Translations under genes and position numbers: made by a program | Part shown: positions 17,878-25,252 of the stretch, piece after piece | Numbering within the stretch: position 1 is the stretch's first letter | Layout: each line of letters opens with the position of its first letter | Assembly: GCF_025144995.1 (NCBI RefSeq) | Contig: NZ_CP102250.1 | Coordinates: 310,001-374,000 of the forward strand | Source of the DNA: Alistipes indistinctus YIT 12060 | GTDB taxonomy: Bacteria > Bacteroidota > Bacteroidia > Bacteroidales > Rikenellaceae | Length of the DNA: 64,000 nucleotides | Direction: 5' to 3' | Notes under the pieces: model-generated | Database searches by the model: none | Seen by the model: the letters and a program-made list of their open reading frames with translations, nothing else | Told to the model about the DNA's origin: nothing

Positions 17878-18249
17878 CTACGGATTTTCCCAACGAATCG
17901 GCGGTAAGTTCTCGGAATCTTTCAGCGTTTTGGAAATAATATACAACAAATGATATTCGATCGGGGAGGCATCTTGCATCGGTTCTTTGACATGTATTTT
18001 TGCGACTGCCACTCGATACTCATAGCCCCGTTCATAGTCGAAAAACCCCTGGATGTCATTCCTTAAGACTTTCCAGTCGTTGTCATTTTTCTCTTTAACG
18101 ACATAGTACGGAACCTCGCCGAAAGCTCCGTAACGATAAACCTTTTCCGACGCTACCGTGTAAAATATGACCTTATCATTTTCGTCCTTTTTGCAAGAGC
18201 AAAAAAGAATTATCGCCCCGAAGATTAGGATTAGTTTTCTCGGATTCAT
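17878..18249 (-). CDS. DUF4377-like small lipoprotein
   Basis: 123 residues from MNPRKLILIF, with a lipobox LFCSCKK. The body has GFFDYERGYEYRVAVAK and YHLLYIISKTLKDSENLPP, the pattern of the DUF4377 domain. Sits 55 bp upstream of the astacin gene on the same strand. It may assist, anchor or inhibit the protease, as inferred only from the repeated pairing. Paralogue of the gene at 19,816-20,190 (both end in an 'ENLPP/GNLPP' tail). Stop TAG. Confidence 0.7.
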   Translation of the reverse strand: MNPRKLILIFGAIILFCSCKKDENDKVIFYTVASEKVYRYGAFGEVPYYVVKEKNDNDWKVLRNDIQGFFDYERGYEYRVAVAKIHVKEPMQDASPIEYHLLYIISKTLKDSENLPPIRWENP

Positions 18250-18832
18250 AGCTTTAAGGGTGATTGGTGAAATAAAAGTTTTGTCGTTGACCGGCACTCC
18301 CCGAAAGAATACCCGGTTTATTCCGTTTCTAATCTAAATTATTTGTATATAATTGTTTATGCAATAAAGACAGTGATTGTCATAATCACATTTTTACGTT
18401 TTGCACGAGAGGCTTGGTCTGAAGAACGTGCTATATATATTCTATAAACAATATACCTAAAATATATTATAGTTTTTTGTGTAATATATTAAAAATTGCG
18501 AATAAACCTATTTGTTATATAAATAGATTCTTTGAGCGCACAATCGCAATTGAACATAGCAAAACAATATTTTACATCAGCTATAAACCAGACCATTAAC
18601 TGAACAAGCAAGCTTTTCATGAACGTATGTTCAATTCCATGTCGAATTTTATGCACAAAAAAGGGCGTACAAATGTACGCCCCGATTGTTCCAGTATATT
18701 CCGCCTTATACTGCGTTCAGAAAGATTCAAAGGTCATTCCCCTTGCTCCCGACTGATTCTTCCGCAAATTTATCGAATTTCCTGAATTATGCAATGATCG
18801 TTTGGAAAGACACGGGTGAAATTACTCAGTGA
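18250..18832. other. AT-rich gap with terminator
   Basis: No gene seen. The right end contains the terminator of the second astacin gene; the left end should hold the promoter of the first DUF4377-astacin pair. Base composition is markedly AT-rich. Confidence 0.5.
18655..18683 (-). terminator. Rho-independent terminator of the second astacin gene
   Basis: GGGCGTAC-AAAT-GTACGCCC with a run of six T on the minus strand after the stem, about 150 bp downstream of the stop at 18,833. Confidence 0.8.
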
Positions 18833-19777
18833 TTATTGTCGTCTATAAGAATGGCTACTGGTATCCTTTTGTAAAACGACATTACAGGGTTGGAAAGGGT
18901 ACATTTGTCGAATGGCGGCTAAATCACTTTCTGACAAATAAGAGCGTTGGGCATTCCATGTACTGCCGTTCTTTTTTTTCATGGTCGGTTTCGACTCATC
19001 CACGGCAAATGAATTATAGGAGCCGTAGAGCATGACTGAATTAAAATCGAAATTGGAAGACACCTGATGTTTTTTGGATGATTTGTCGAAATTATGCTGT
19101 TTGTTTCCCTGTATATTATTGTATATAATATCAATGTAGTTGTCCCGATCCCACCTGCACTGTTCATGCAGTAGTCCGATCGCATGTCCCAACTCGTGAA
19201 TAGCCGTCCCGACGGTAGCCCAACTGGGATCGAGACAGAGAGTTTGCACACCTCCCTGACAACCGAGCGCAGAATAAGACCCTTCGCCATCGATCAATTC
19301 TATTCGGTTCTGTTCCAAAATCCCCTGACCAACTCGTCCGAGTGAGACCTTTGTGCATAGACGGAACTGTACGCCAGTAAGTTTATGGTAATAGTTCATC
19401 GCTGCATATATCTTGTCAGTCTGCGTGAATGTATTGGTTGATACTATACCTCCTTGGGGATTCACAAAATTCGGCCAACAAAAATATACAATGCCATCGG
19501 GCCAACGATAATCGTTCAGATAGGCCCCTTTCGTATCAACTGCACCGAATTCTTCCGCTTGTTTCTGTGATAAAAGAATATCGCCCTCGATCACATACAC
19601 GGAATCAATTTTTTCAATTACAGCTCCTTTCGTGTTGACAAATGATTCTCTGGGAACTCCTGGCCTATATTCCTCTAATCTTTGAATTTCCGGTGATTTT
19701 AGATCCTGACCCTCTTTTTCTTTTGCACATCCCATAATACAGGAAGCCAAAAGCAACATTAGCAGCTTTTTTTCCAT
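18833..19777 (-). CDS. Second secreted astacin-like metalloprotease lipoprotein
   Basis: 314 residues with a lipobox (SCIMGCAKE). Pro-segment DSVYVIEGDILLSQKQ is shared with the first astacin. The catalytic site reads HELGHAIGLLHEQCRWDRD with Met-turn FNSVMLYGSYN. The C-terminal extension of the first copy is nearly absent. Zinc endopeptidase, expected on the outer surface. Follows its own DUF4377 lipoprotein gene, so the pair is a diverged tandem duplicate of 16,641-18,249. Stop TAA. Confidence 0.85.
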   Translation of the reverse strand: MEKKLLMLLLASCIMGCAKEKEGQDLKSPEIQRLEEYRPGVPRESFVNTKGAVIEKIDSVYVIEGDILLSQKQAEEFGAVDTKGAYLNDYRWPDGIVYFCWPNFVNPQGGIVSTNTFTQTDKIYAAMNYYHKLTGVQFRLCTKVSLGRVGQGILEQNRIELIDGEGSYSALGCQGGVQTLCLDPSWATVGTAIHELGHAIGLLHEQCRWDRDNYIDIIYNNIQGNKQHNFDKSSKKHQVSSNFDFNSVMLYGSYNSFAVDESKPTMKKKNGSTWNAQRSYLSESDLAAIRQMYPFQPCNVVLQKDTSSHSYRRQ

Positions 19778-19815
19778 AATCTAAGCGAGTTTGCCCGAAC
19801 TACATAAGCGCCCGG

Positions 19816-20190
19816 TCACCATTCGGGATCTGGTGGCAGGTTCCCGGAGTCTTTCTTTTCTTTGGAGACGATTTCTTTTAGGATATATTCTCCTCTGTAA
19901 TCTTCGGGGGGATTATTGATTTGTTTCCTTTGGACTTTGATAACATACTCGAATCCCGGTTCATACTCGAATCCATTTATATTATCGGTGATTTTCATCC
20001 AATCCGGGCTATTGCCGATCCGAACGATATAGCAGCTGAATTTCTCAACGACATAACAACTGCCTTTTCTGGATGCTACGGTCATCATAATGTCATCGTC
20101 GTTTTTTTTGCAATAACAAAAAACGACTGCACAAACAGCCATAATCACAAAAGATTTAATGGCTTTGGAATTTTGAAGATAACTTTTCAT
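19816..20190 (-). CDS. DUF4377-like small lipoprotein, second copy
   Basis: 124 residues; lipobox VVFCYCKK. Conserved GFEYEPGFEYVIKVQRKQ and NNPPEDYRGEYILKEIVSK match DUF4377. Lies 38 bp upstream of the second astacin. It ends GAA-TGG-TGA; TGA is the natural end since the family terminates here. So cargo next to the recoded relaxase operon appears to use the standard code. Confidence 0.75.
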   Translation of the reverse strand: MKSYLQNSKAIKSFVIMAVCAVVFCYCKKNDDDIMMTVASRKGSCYVVEKFSCYIVRIGNSPDWMKITDNINGFEYEPGFEYVIKVQRKQINNPPEDYRGEYILKEIVSKEKKDSGNLPPDPEW

Positions 20191-20342
20191 GGTTGGCTAA
20201 TATTTTCATATCGAAGTTATGATAAAATTTACTATTGTATTATACAATATCCCACACAATGCAAAATAAATATATTTAATAATGAGGCATCTGGCGCATG
20301 GGTTTCACTGTTTATTCGGCATTCTGGAAAATAAGGTCTTTC

Positions 20343-21644
20343 CTATAATTTAACCTTTTGTTTCTTTTTGCGTTTCTTTCGATTCAGAATCTCGTTTTGA
20401 ATATCATCCCATTCTTCAACAGGTATCGGTTGGTTTTCCAGACCTGTCGAAAGAATATTGACCGCTTCCGCTGCCGATTGCAGTAACTCGGGCAAAATGT
20501 GTTTTTCCCTGCCGCTGTGTTCCGGTATTCCGATAGCCTGCGAATGTATGCCAGCTTCCATATTTTCTAAGAGGGCTTTTTTGTCGGTCGCCGGATCGTT
20601 GAACAATTTTTCGAACACGTTGGATGAATATGCCTTGCCGAGCCGGGAGCCGTTCAATACGATTCCCGATTCGTTGTCAACAAAGGTGGTTCCGTAGATT
20701 CTGCACTTGTCCGTTTCTCTGAAAACGACACTGATATTTCGTTTCTTGAGTTGGACGATAAATTCATCCTTCGTTTCCGATGCCCGTGCCGCCTCGATGA
20801 TACACTCTTTTATTCTGCGTGGAATAACCGGTTTTTCGTGGAGCATTCGTAGCCCCTCTGCGGCTTTATTTTGTAAGACCGCTCAGCCTACATCTTTGCC
20901 AATCTTGCTCGATTTGATTGGAATGCCTACCCTTTCTCCTTTGTCACTTATCGCTCCGTAAACAATGCCTTGATAGGATCTACCATCTTGTTCCCCCTTG
21001 ATCTCGTCCACATATATGTTATAGGTGTTGAGTAGCGTATTGAACTCCTTTATCGACGGGAACCGGTACCTGCTTAAAGCCGCCCGAACAATCGAAGATA
21101 CCTGCTGCTTGAGATTGCTTGCAGTATAGTCCAGCTTGCGGAGTTCGTGAAAATCTTTCACGGATTGCCCTTTTACTGCTGGATGCAAATGATATTTTTT
21201 TTCGATTTCACGCAGTATTTTCATCGAGCGCCGGGCTTCGAAGCCGGATTTGATTTTCTTCCCTTCGCGGTCCACACGAACCGAGACGATATGGATGTGG
21301 CTGCGCTTGATGTCGTCATGCCGGTAAACGATATAAGGCTGATCGGCATAGCCCATTTGTTCCATGTACTCGCGGGCGATTGCCGTCAATTCGTCCTCGG
21401 ACAGCTTGTCGCGCGGATCGGGATTGAGTGAGACGTGGAAGATCGGTACCTTTGTCCGGCGGTTTGCCTCCAGATAAGGTTCGATTTCTTGCATGACTTG
21501 AGGTATTCCCAGCTTCGAAGGGTCGCCGCCGGGAAGCAGGATCTGGTTGCTGCCGATTATCCGTGCCTGGCCTTCGTCTATTTTCAGCTTATTGTAAGCC
21601 AATGCTCCGTAGAGCGAGGTACCGGAGGTTATTTTTGCGACCAT
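20343..21644 (-). CDS. MOBP/BfmA-type relaxase (MobB-like) with one in-frame TGA
   Basis: 433 codons from ATG 21644 to TAG 20343. The HUH-like metal site is in KRSHIHIVSVRVDREGKK, preceded by FHVSLNPDPRDKLSEDE; this nicks oriT and pilots the strand. TGA at 20883-20885 follows KSSKIGKDVG, and the same frame continues AVLQNKAAEGLRMLHEKP and a further ~165 residues to TAG. Relatives have a continuous protein of similar length. Without readthrough only the N-terminal nuclease domain would be made; an internal Met (20,846) could start the C-terminal part. Its start overlaps the end of mobA by 16 bp. Confidence 0.8.
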
Positions 21645-22057
21645 TCGCGTAGGTATTTGTCGTTGAATCGACCGATCAGGACGCGTATCTGCTCGCTGAC
21701 CGCTTTCAGTTCTCTTGTGTGCCGTACAAGTTCGGACAGGAATCGGGATGCGGAACGTTCGCTGAATCCCCGATGAATGGCATGAACGACCTGATTATAG
21801 TTGTTCGCTATGGCCCGGAACTGATAAAAAAGATCGTTCAAACGGTTGTAAAACTCTACGGCGGACCGATCGATTTTAACCACTTTCAGTTCCTTGCCGA
21901 GTAGTCTCGATACGATAAATCGGGATTTCGTGCCCGTTCATTCGGCTTCCTGAATCATTTTCAGGAGAAGGTTTTGCTGTTCGAAATCGAGTTTGAAATT
22001 GTAGCGGTAAATCTTGCGGTCGGTCATTTTCGGTCGCCCGGCTTTTCTTGTTCCCAT
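21629..22057 (-). CDS. mobA: MobA-like relaxosome accessory protein with one in-frame TGA
   Basis: 142 codons from ATG 22057 to TAA 21629. N-terminus GTRKAGRPKMTDRKIYRYNF resembles the MobA/MobC ribbon-helix-helix-like accessory family; the C-terminal half has VVKIDRSAVEFYNRLN and QFRAIANNYNQVV, the family core. TGA at 21938-21940 (codon 40) separates the two halves in frame and is the only interruption. The protein would bind oriT and help the relaxase encoded just downstream. Without readthrough the conserved core would need an unusual internal start at 21,883. Confidence 0.8.
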
Positions 22058-22116
22058 AAATTATTTTTTAAGGTGAAACGACTATGGAGTTTCACACCGC
22101 CGCTGAGGCGGCGAAC

Positions 22117-22232
22117 ACGTTTGTATGCCAAAAATATTTTTGGCATACAAACGTACAGCTCGCTGTTGTCTGACGACAACAAAATCCGGTCTGCGACCGG
22201 ATTTGCTCTTTGCCGGGGCGCTTTGCCCGGCG
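22117..22232. other. oriT candidate: 38-bp perfect palindrome plus three hairpins
   Basis: Between the divergent mob and tra operons. A perfect palindrome ACGTTTGTATGCCAAAAAT and its complement spans 22,117-22,154. Hairpins follow: GTTGTC/GACAAC (22,165-22,180), AAATCCGGTC/GACCGGATTT (22,182-22,204) and GCCGGGGC/GCCCGGC (22,212-22,232). Position next to mobA and the dense inverted repeats fit an oriT or relaxosome-binding region. The nick site cannot be assigned by eye. Confidence 0.5.
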
Positions 22233-22298
22233 CATCGCGGAAGCGGTGCGCCTGACAGCGCAATGTTAGATATAATTTATGAAGCATCATAACCGTGT

Positions 22299-22330
22299 GG
22301 ACGGTCTGGAACGGTCTGGGACGGACATCC
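22299..22330 (+). repeat. GGTCTGG iteron copy 2
   Basis: GGACGGTCTGGAACGGTCTGG followed by GACGGACATCC, matching the motif at 5,391-5,420 (reverse) and 24,052-24,084. It lies between the oriT-like hairpins and the 13-bp tandem repeats, so it may be a regulator or relaxosome site. Confidence 0.55.
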
Positions 22331-22385
22331 CTGAAACAGAGGTTTAAGATACGGATTTTACTGCTTATTTTGTCTCTCGGCATGT

Positions 22386-22541
22386 GCAGTGAGTGTGTAC
22401 AGTGAGTGTGTACAGTGAGTGTTGCAGTGAGTGTGTGCAGTGAGTGTATACAGTGAGTGTGTGCAGTGAGTGTGTGCAGTGAGTGTGTACAGTGAGTGTG
22501 TACAGTGAGTGTGTACAGTGAGTGTGTGCAGTGAGTGTACA
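22386..22541. repeat. Twelve 13-bp tandem repeats (CAGTGAGTGTGTA)
   Basis: Twelve head-to-tail copies of CAGTGAGTGTG(T/C)(A/G), one of them 12 bp long, end 45 bp before traA. They are non-coding because the period is not a multiple of three. They look like iterons for a DNA-binding protein that controls traA transcription or oriT processing. Confidence 0.85.
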
Positions 22542-22585
22542 CGGCTAATTAATACGAAATTGTTTAACCTAATCCGGATAGACCA

Positions 22586-23368
22586 ATGGAAAAAGAATCG
22601 TTATTTATCGCAGTCGGCAATCAAAAGGGCGGCGTAGGAAAAACCACCTATACCGTATTGCTATCGAGTTATCTGCATTATCAAATGGGCCTGCGCGTGC
22701 TTGTGGTGGATTGCGACGCCCCGCAATGAAGTATCCATCAGCAGCGGCAACGGGAAATAGAACTCGTTTCCCAGTCTGACGTTTTGAAAAGGCTGCTTGT
22801 ACAGCAACACCGGCAAATAGGCCGGAAGGCCTATTCCGTTCTGAAAAGCGATCCTGAACGCGCCCACGCCGATACGCTCGGATTTCTCGAAAATGATCCG
22901 GAGGGAACCGATGTCGTCCTGTTCGATATGCCGGGCACGCTGAACACGCACGGAGTATTCCGGACGCTTTCCATGCTGGACTATTTGTTTGTCCCGATCC
23001 TCGCCGATCGGATGGTCGTCGAGAGTTCGATCATGTATTCTAAAATCCTTCAGGAACAGTTGATCGGGAAAAAAGGTTGTAACCTCAAAGGCATTTTCCA
23101 CTTCTGGGCATCGGTCGACAAGCGGGTTCGCACCGATTTGTACGACCGTTACGACCATGTACTCGAAAAGCTCGGCTTGTCGAGCATGAAAACCCGTATT
23201 CCGGCTCGTAGTAAATTCAGCAAGGAGATTTCCCTGAATGGCGGTCCGATTTACCGTTCCACCCTTTTTGCCTCTGACAACCGATTCGTGCGGGACGCTC
23301 GTCTCGATGCGCTGGCATCTGAAATTTGCGCCGTCACCAAACTCGATCCGCCATGCCTCGAAAAATAA
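22586..23368 (+). CDS. traA: TraA, ParA-family ATPase, with one in-frame TGA
   Basis: 260 codons. Walker A NQKGGVGKTTYT lies near residue 12 and a Walker A'-like VVDCDAPQ near 41. TGA at 22727-22729 (codon 48) comes immediately after DCDAPQ, where relatives have an aromatic residue before 'SI'. The frame continues SIHQQRQREIE, DVVLFDMPGTLNTHG and LADRMVVESSIMY to TAA, so the protein is otherwise intact. First gene of the tra operon. Without readthrough the product would stop right after the nucleotide-binding loop. Confidence 0.85.
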
Positions 23369-23781
23369 TTCCGCCGGAAGATATAAATGAGGAATACCTG
23401 CGCGATTTGGTCGGCAACGTTTCGCCGGTACTGAGGAATCCGGATGCCGCACCTGTTTTGGAAACGAAACCTTTACCGGAAGCCGTACAGCTGCCCGGCG
23501 AATCCGGTGACCCGATTCCGGCAACGGCATCCAAACGCCGCAGAATCTCCTTGCCGGATTATACGGATACTTTTCTTCATAGAGTAACACACAAGCGGCG
23601 GGTCACGATCAACATCAGCGAACAAATGCGGGAAACATTAAAAACGATCCTTCAGCATATCGGTCCCTTCCACCTGACGCTGGGCGGTTATATTGAAAAC
23701 ATACTCCGGAACCATGTCGAGACGTACAGGGACGAGATCAATGAGTTGAATCGGAACGCCCGGGAACAAAAACTCTTATAA
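23353..23781 (+). CDS. DUF3408 conjugal transfer protein (TraB/TraC-like)
   Basis: 142 residues from MPRKIIPPED; start overlaps the traA stop by 16 bp. The C-terminal half (RRVTINISEQMRETLKTI, GGYIENILRNHVETY) fits DUF3408 with a ribbon-helix-helix-like fold. It contains no Trp, hence no TGA problem. Probably a DNA-binding partner of the ParA-like TraA. Stop TAA. Confidence 0.75.
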   Translation: MPRKIIPPEDINEEYLRDLVGNVSPVLRNPDAAPVLETKPLPEAVQLPGESGDPIPATASKRRRISLPDYTDTFLHRVTHKRRVTINISEQMRETLKTILQHIGPFHLTLGGYIENILRNHVETYRDEINELNRNAREQKLL

Positions 23782-23783
23782 AC

Positions 23784-24431
23784 ATGATACGGATACTTAC
23801 CTTGTGAATATCGGTTCTCGCATGGGGTCTCGTCACGTTTCTGCTGATCGATAAGGTCCTGTTCCGGGGCAAGCTGGGCAGGTTGTTTACCGGTGGCTGG
23901 CGGGAGCTTACGCGCTCTCGGTGGAACCGGGTTCGGCGGCTCATCTGTCGGATTTTCGGTACCGTACTGCTCGAGGAGAGCGGTCCTATGCTACCCGACG
24001 CATTGATGTTTCCCGAGCAGGACGAATCGCTGATCGTCCGCAAAAGTTACGTGGACGGTCTGGAGCGGTCTGGAGCGGACACCCCCTCCGAAGGGGAATC
24101 AGATGAGCAAAATGACGGTACCTTTACACCACGAATGAAACCCGAAGCGCAGGGGGAGGTCTCATGGAAAGCCCCCCGCAGCGTAGATTCAGGCGAGCAG
24201 AGTCCCCCGGCAAACCGAGAGAAGGCCGACACGGAAAGGGACTCGGAATGGGACAACCTCGATGGTCCGCCGAAAGAAAGTACGGATTGGACCTCGGAAC
24301 AATTACGGGCTTTGTCCCTGAAAGACAAGCAGATGATTTCCTATCTGCTGAATCAGGTGGATGATGGGGAGCAAGAGTCTCCCCCATTTTTCGAAGAAGA
24401 GCAACGCGATCCGCGCGAACCGGATTTTTAG
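23784..24431 (+). CDS. DUF4122 conjugal transfer protein (TraD-like) with one in-frame TGA
   Basis: 215 codons from ATG 23784 to TAG 24431. N-terminal membrane segment MIRILTL-TGA-ISVLAWGLVTFLLI, with TGA at 23805-23807 (codon 8) in the middle of the transmembrane helix, where Trp fits. The hydrophilic rest has ALMFPEQDESLIVRKSYV, an acidic linker and LSLKDKQMISYLLNQVDD. No alternative start restores the membrane helix. A TGG Trp occurs six codons after the TGA, so both codons are used side by side. Confidence 0.75.
24052..24084 (+). repeat. GGTCTGG iteron copy 3, inside a tra gene
   Basis: GTGGACGGTCTGGAGCGGTC continuing TGGAGCGGACACCC repeats the motif of 5,391 and 22,299 inside the DUF4122-type gene, where it encodes VDGLERSGAD. 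The coding position suggests either a spread short repeat or a regulatory site within the gene. Confidence 0.5.
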
Positions 24432-24484
24432 GTGGTTCCTGAAAATCCCCGCTCGCATATTGTCTAATCATAAAAATCGACGCC

Positions 24485-24592
24485 ATGAGAAAGACGCTCT
24501 TTGATTCGGGCTGATTCTGACGCGGCCTTCGGGCCTTCGGATGAACCCGGCCCTGCTCGCAAGGCGAGCGGGGCTATTTTACAGAATTCTAA
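24485..24592 (+). CDS. Putative leader peptide with three in-frame TGAs
   Basis: A 35-residue frame from ATG 24485 to TAA 24592 in the gap before traE. Reading: MRKTLFDSG-TGA-F-TGA-RGLRAFG-TGA-TRPCSQGERGYFTEF, with TGA codons 10, 12 and 20. No TAA or TAG occurs before the end. The frame runs straight through the hairpin at 24,550-24,574. If UGA is read as Trp this is a Trp-rich leader like trpL; if UGA stops, the ribosome leaves before the hairpin. Coding status is an inference. Confidence 0.35.
24524..24580 (+). promoter_or_regulatory. Candidate attenuator upstream of traE
   Basis: Terminator-like hairpin GCCC-T-GCTCGC / GCGAGC-G-GGGC (24,550-24,574) followed by TATTTT. Upstream lies GGCC-TTCG-GGCC (24,524-24,535), and its right arm (GGGCC, 24,531-24,535) can instead pair with GGCCC (24,549-24,553), which would break the terminator. 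Overlap with a TGA-rich leader frame makes translation-coupled attenuation conceivable. Confidence 0.4.
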
Positions 24593-24612
24593 TATTTTAA
24601 ACAAATATCCGT

Positions 24613-24918
24613 ATGAAGATTCGCAATTTATATCTTACGGCCGCATGAATTTCGGTTACGGCGACCACCGCATGGGCTCAGACCGGGAAAGGCCTGCAGG
24701 GCATCAACGATGCGACAAGCATGGTCACCAGTTACTTCGAGCCTGTGACACAGCTGATTTTTGCCGTCGGAGCGATCACCGGCTTGGTGGGCGGCATCAA
24801 GACTTTTCAAAAATTCAGCAGTGGCGACCCCGACGTCGGCAAGACCGCCGCAGCTTGGTTTGGAAGCTGTATTTTCTTGATTGTCAGCGCAACTGTGTTG
24901 CAGTCATTCTTTTTATAG
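24613..24918 (+). CDS. traE: TraE (DUF4134) inner-membrane protein with one in-frame TGA
   Basis: 101 codons. Starts MKIRNLYLTAA-TGA-ISVTATTAWAQ: the TGA (24646-24648, codon 12) lies in the signal-like segment. Then GKGLQGINDATSMVTSYFEP, a membrane helix, KFSSGDPDVGKTAAAWFG and a second helix ending QSFFL match the DUF4134/TraE family over the full length. It is the small pore-like membrane protein of the transfer channel. TGG is used elsewhere in the gene. Stop TAG, two bases before traF. Confidence 0.85.
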
Positions 24919-24920
24919 AC

Positions 24921-25241
24921 ATGGAGTACGAAATTAACCGGGGCATAGGCCGCGATGTGGAGTTCCGGGGATTGACCGCTCAGTACCTTTTCATTTTCGC
25001 CGGAGGCTTGCTTGGAGCATTTTTTCTGCTTGTTATCCTTTACATTGCTGGGATTCCGCAGGGCGTCTGTATTTGCACGGGAATAACCGTAGCGACGACG
25101 GTCGTGTACTTGACTTTTCGGCTGAACAAGAAATACGGACGCTGGGGGCTAATGAAGCTCGTAGCTTCAAAGAGGCATCCACGCCGTATCGTACATCGCA
25201 AGAGAATAGGACGCATATTTCGTTGTCAAAAAAAATTATAA
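24921..25241 (+). CDS. traF: TraF (DUF4133) membrane protein
   Basis: 106 residues: MEYEINRGIGRDVEFRGL, two adjacent hydrophobic segments (FIFAGGLLGAFFLLVILYI; ICTGITVATTVVYLTF) and a basic tail. This is the DUF4133 family, a VirB3-like partner of TraG in the channel. Its Trp (GRWGL) is TGG. Stop TAA, followed by traG after 11 bp. Confidence 0.85.
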   Translation: MEYEINRGIGRDVEFRGLTAQYLFIFAGGLLGAFFLLVILYIAGIPQGVCICTGITVATTVVYLTFRLNKKYGRWGLMKLVASKRHPRRIVHRKRIGRIFRCQKKL

Positions 25242-25252
25242 ACTGAACTCTG

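Noticed and set aside
22386-22541. CRISPR array
   Set aside because: Thirteen-bp units without spacers and no cas genes nearby.
22024-22542. His/Thr-rich repeat protein over the iterons
   Set aside because: It is the translation of the 13-bp tandem repeats and oriT-like hairpins; the period is not a multiple of three and there is no coding signal.
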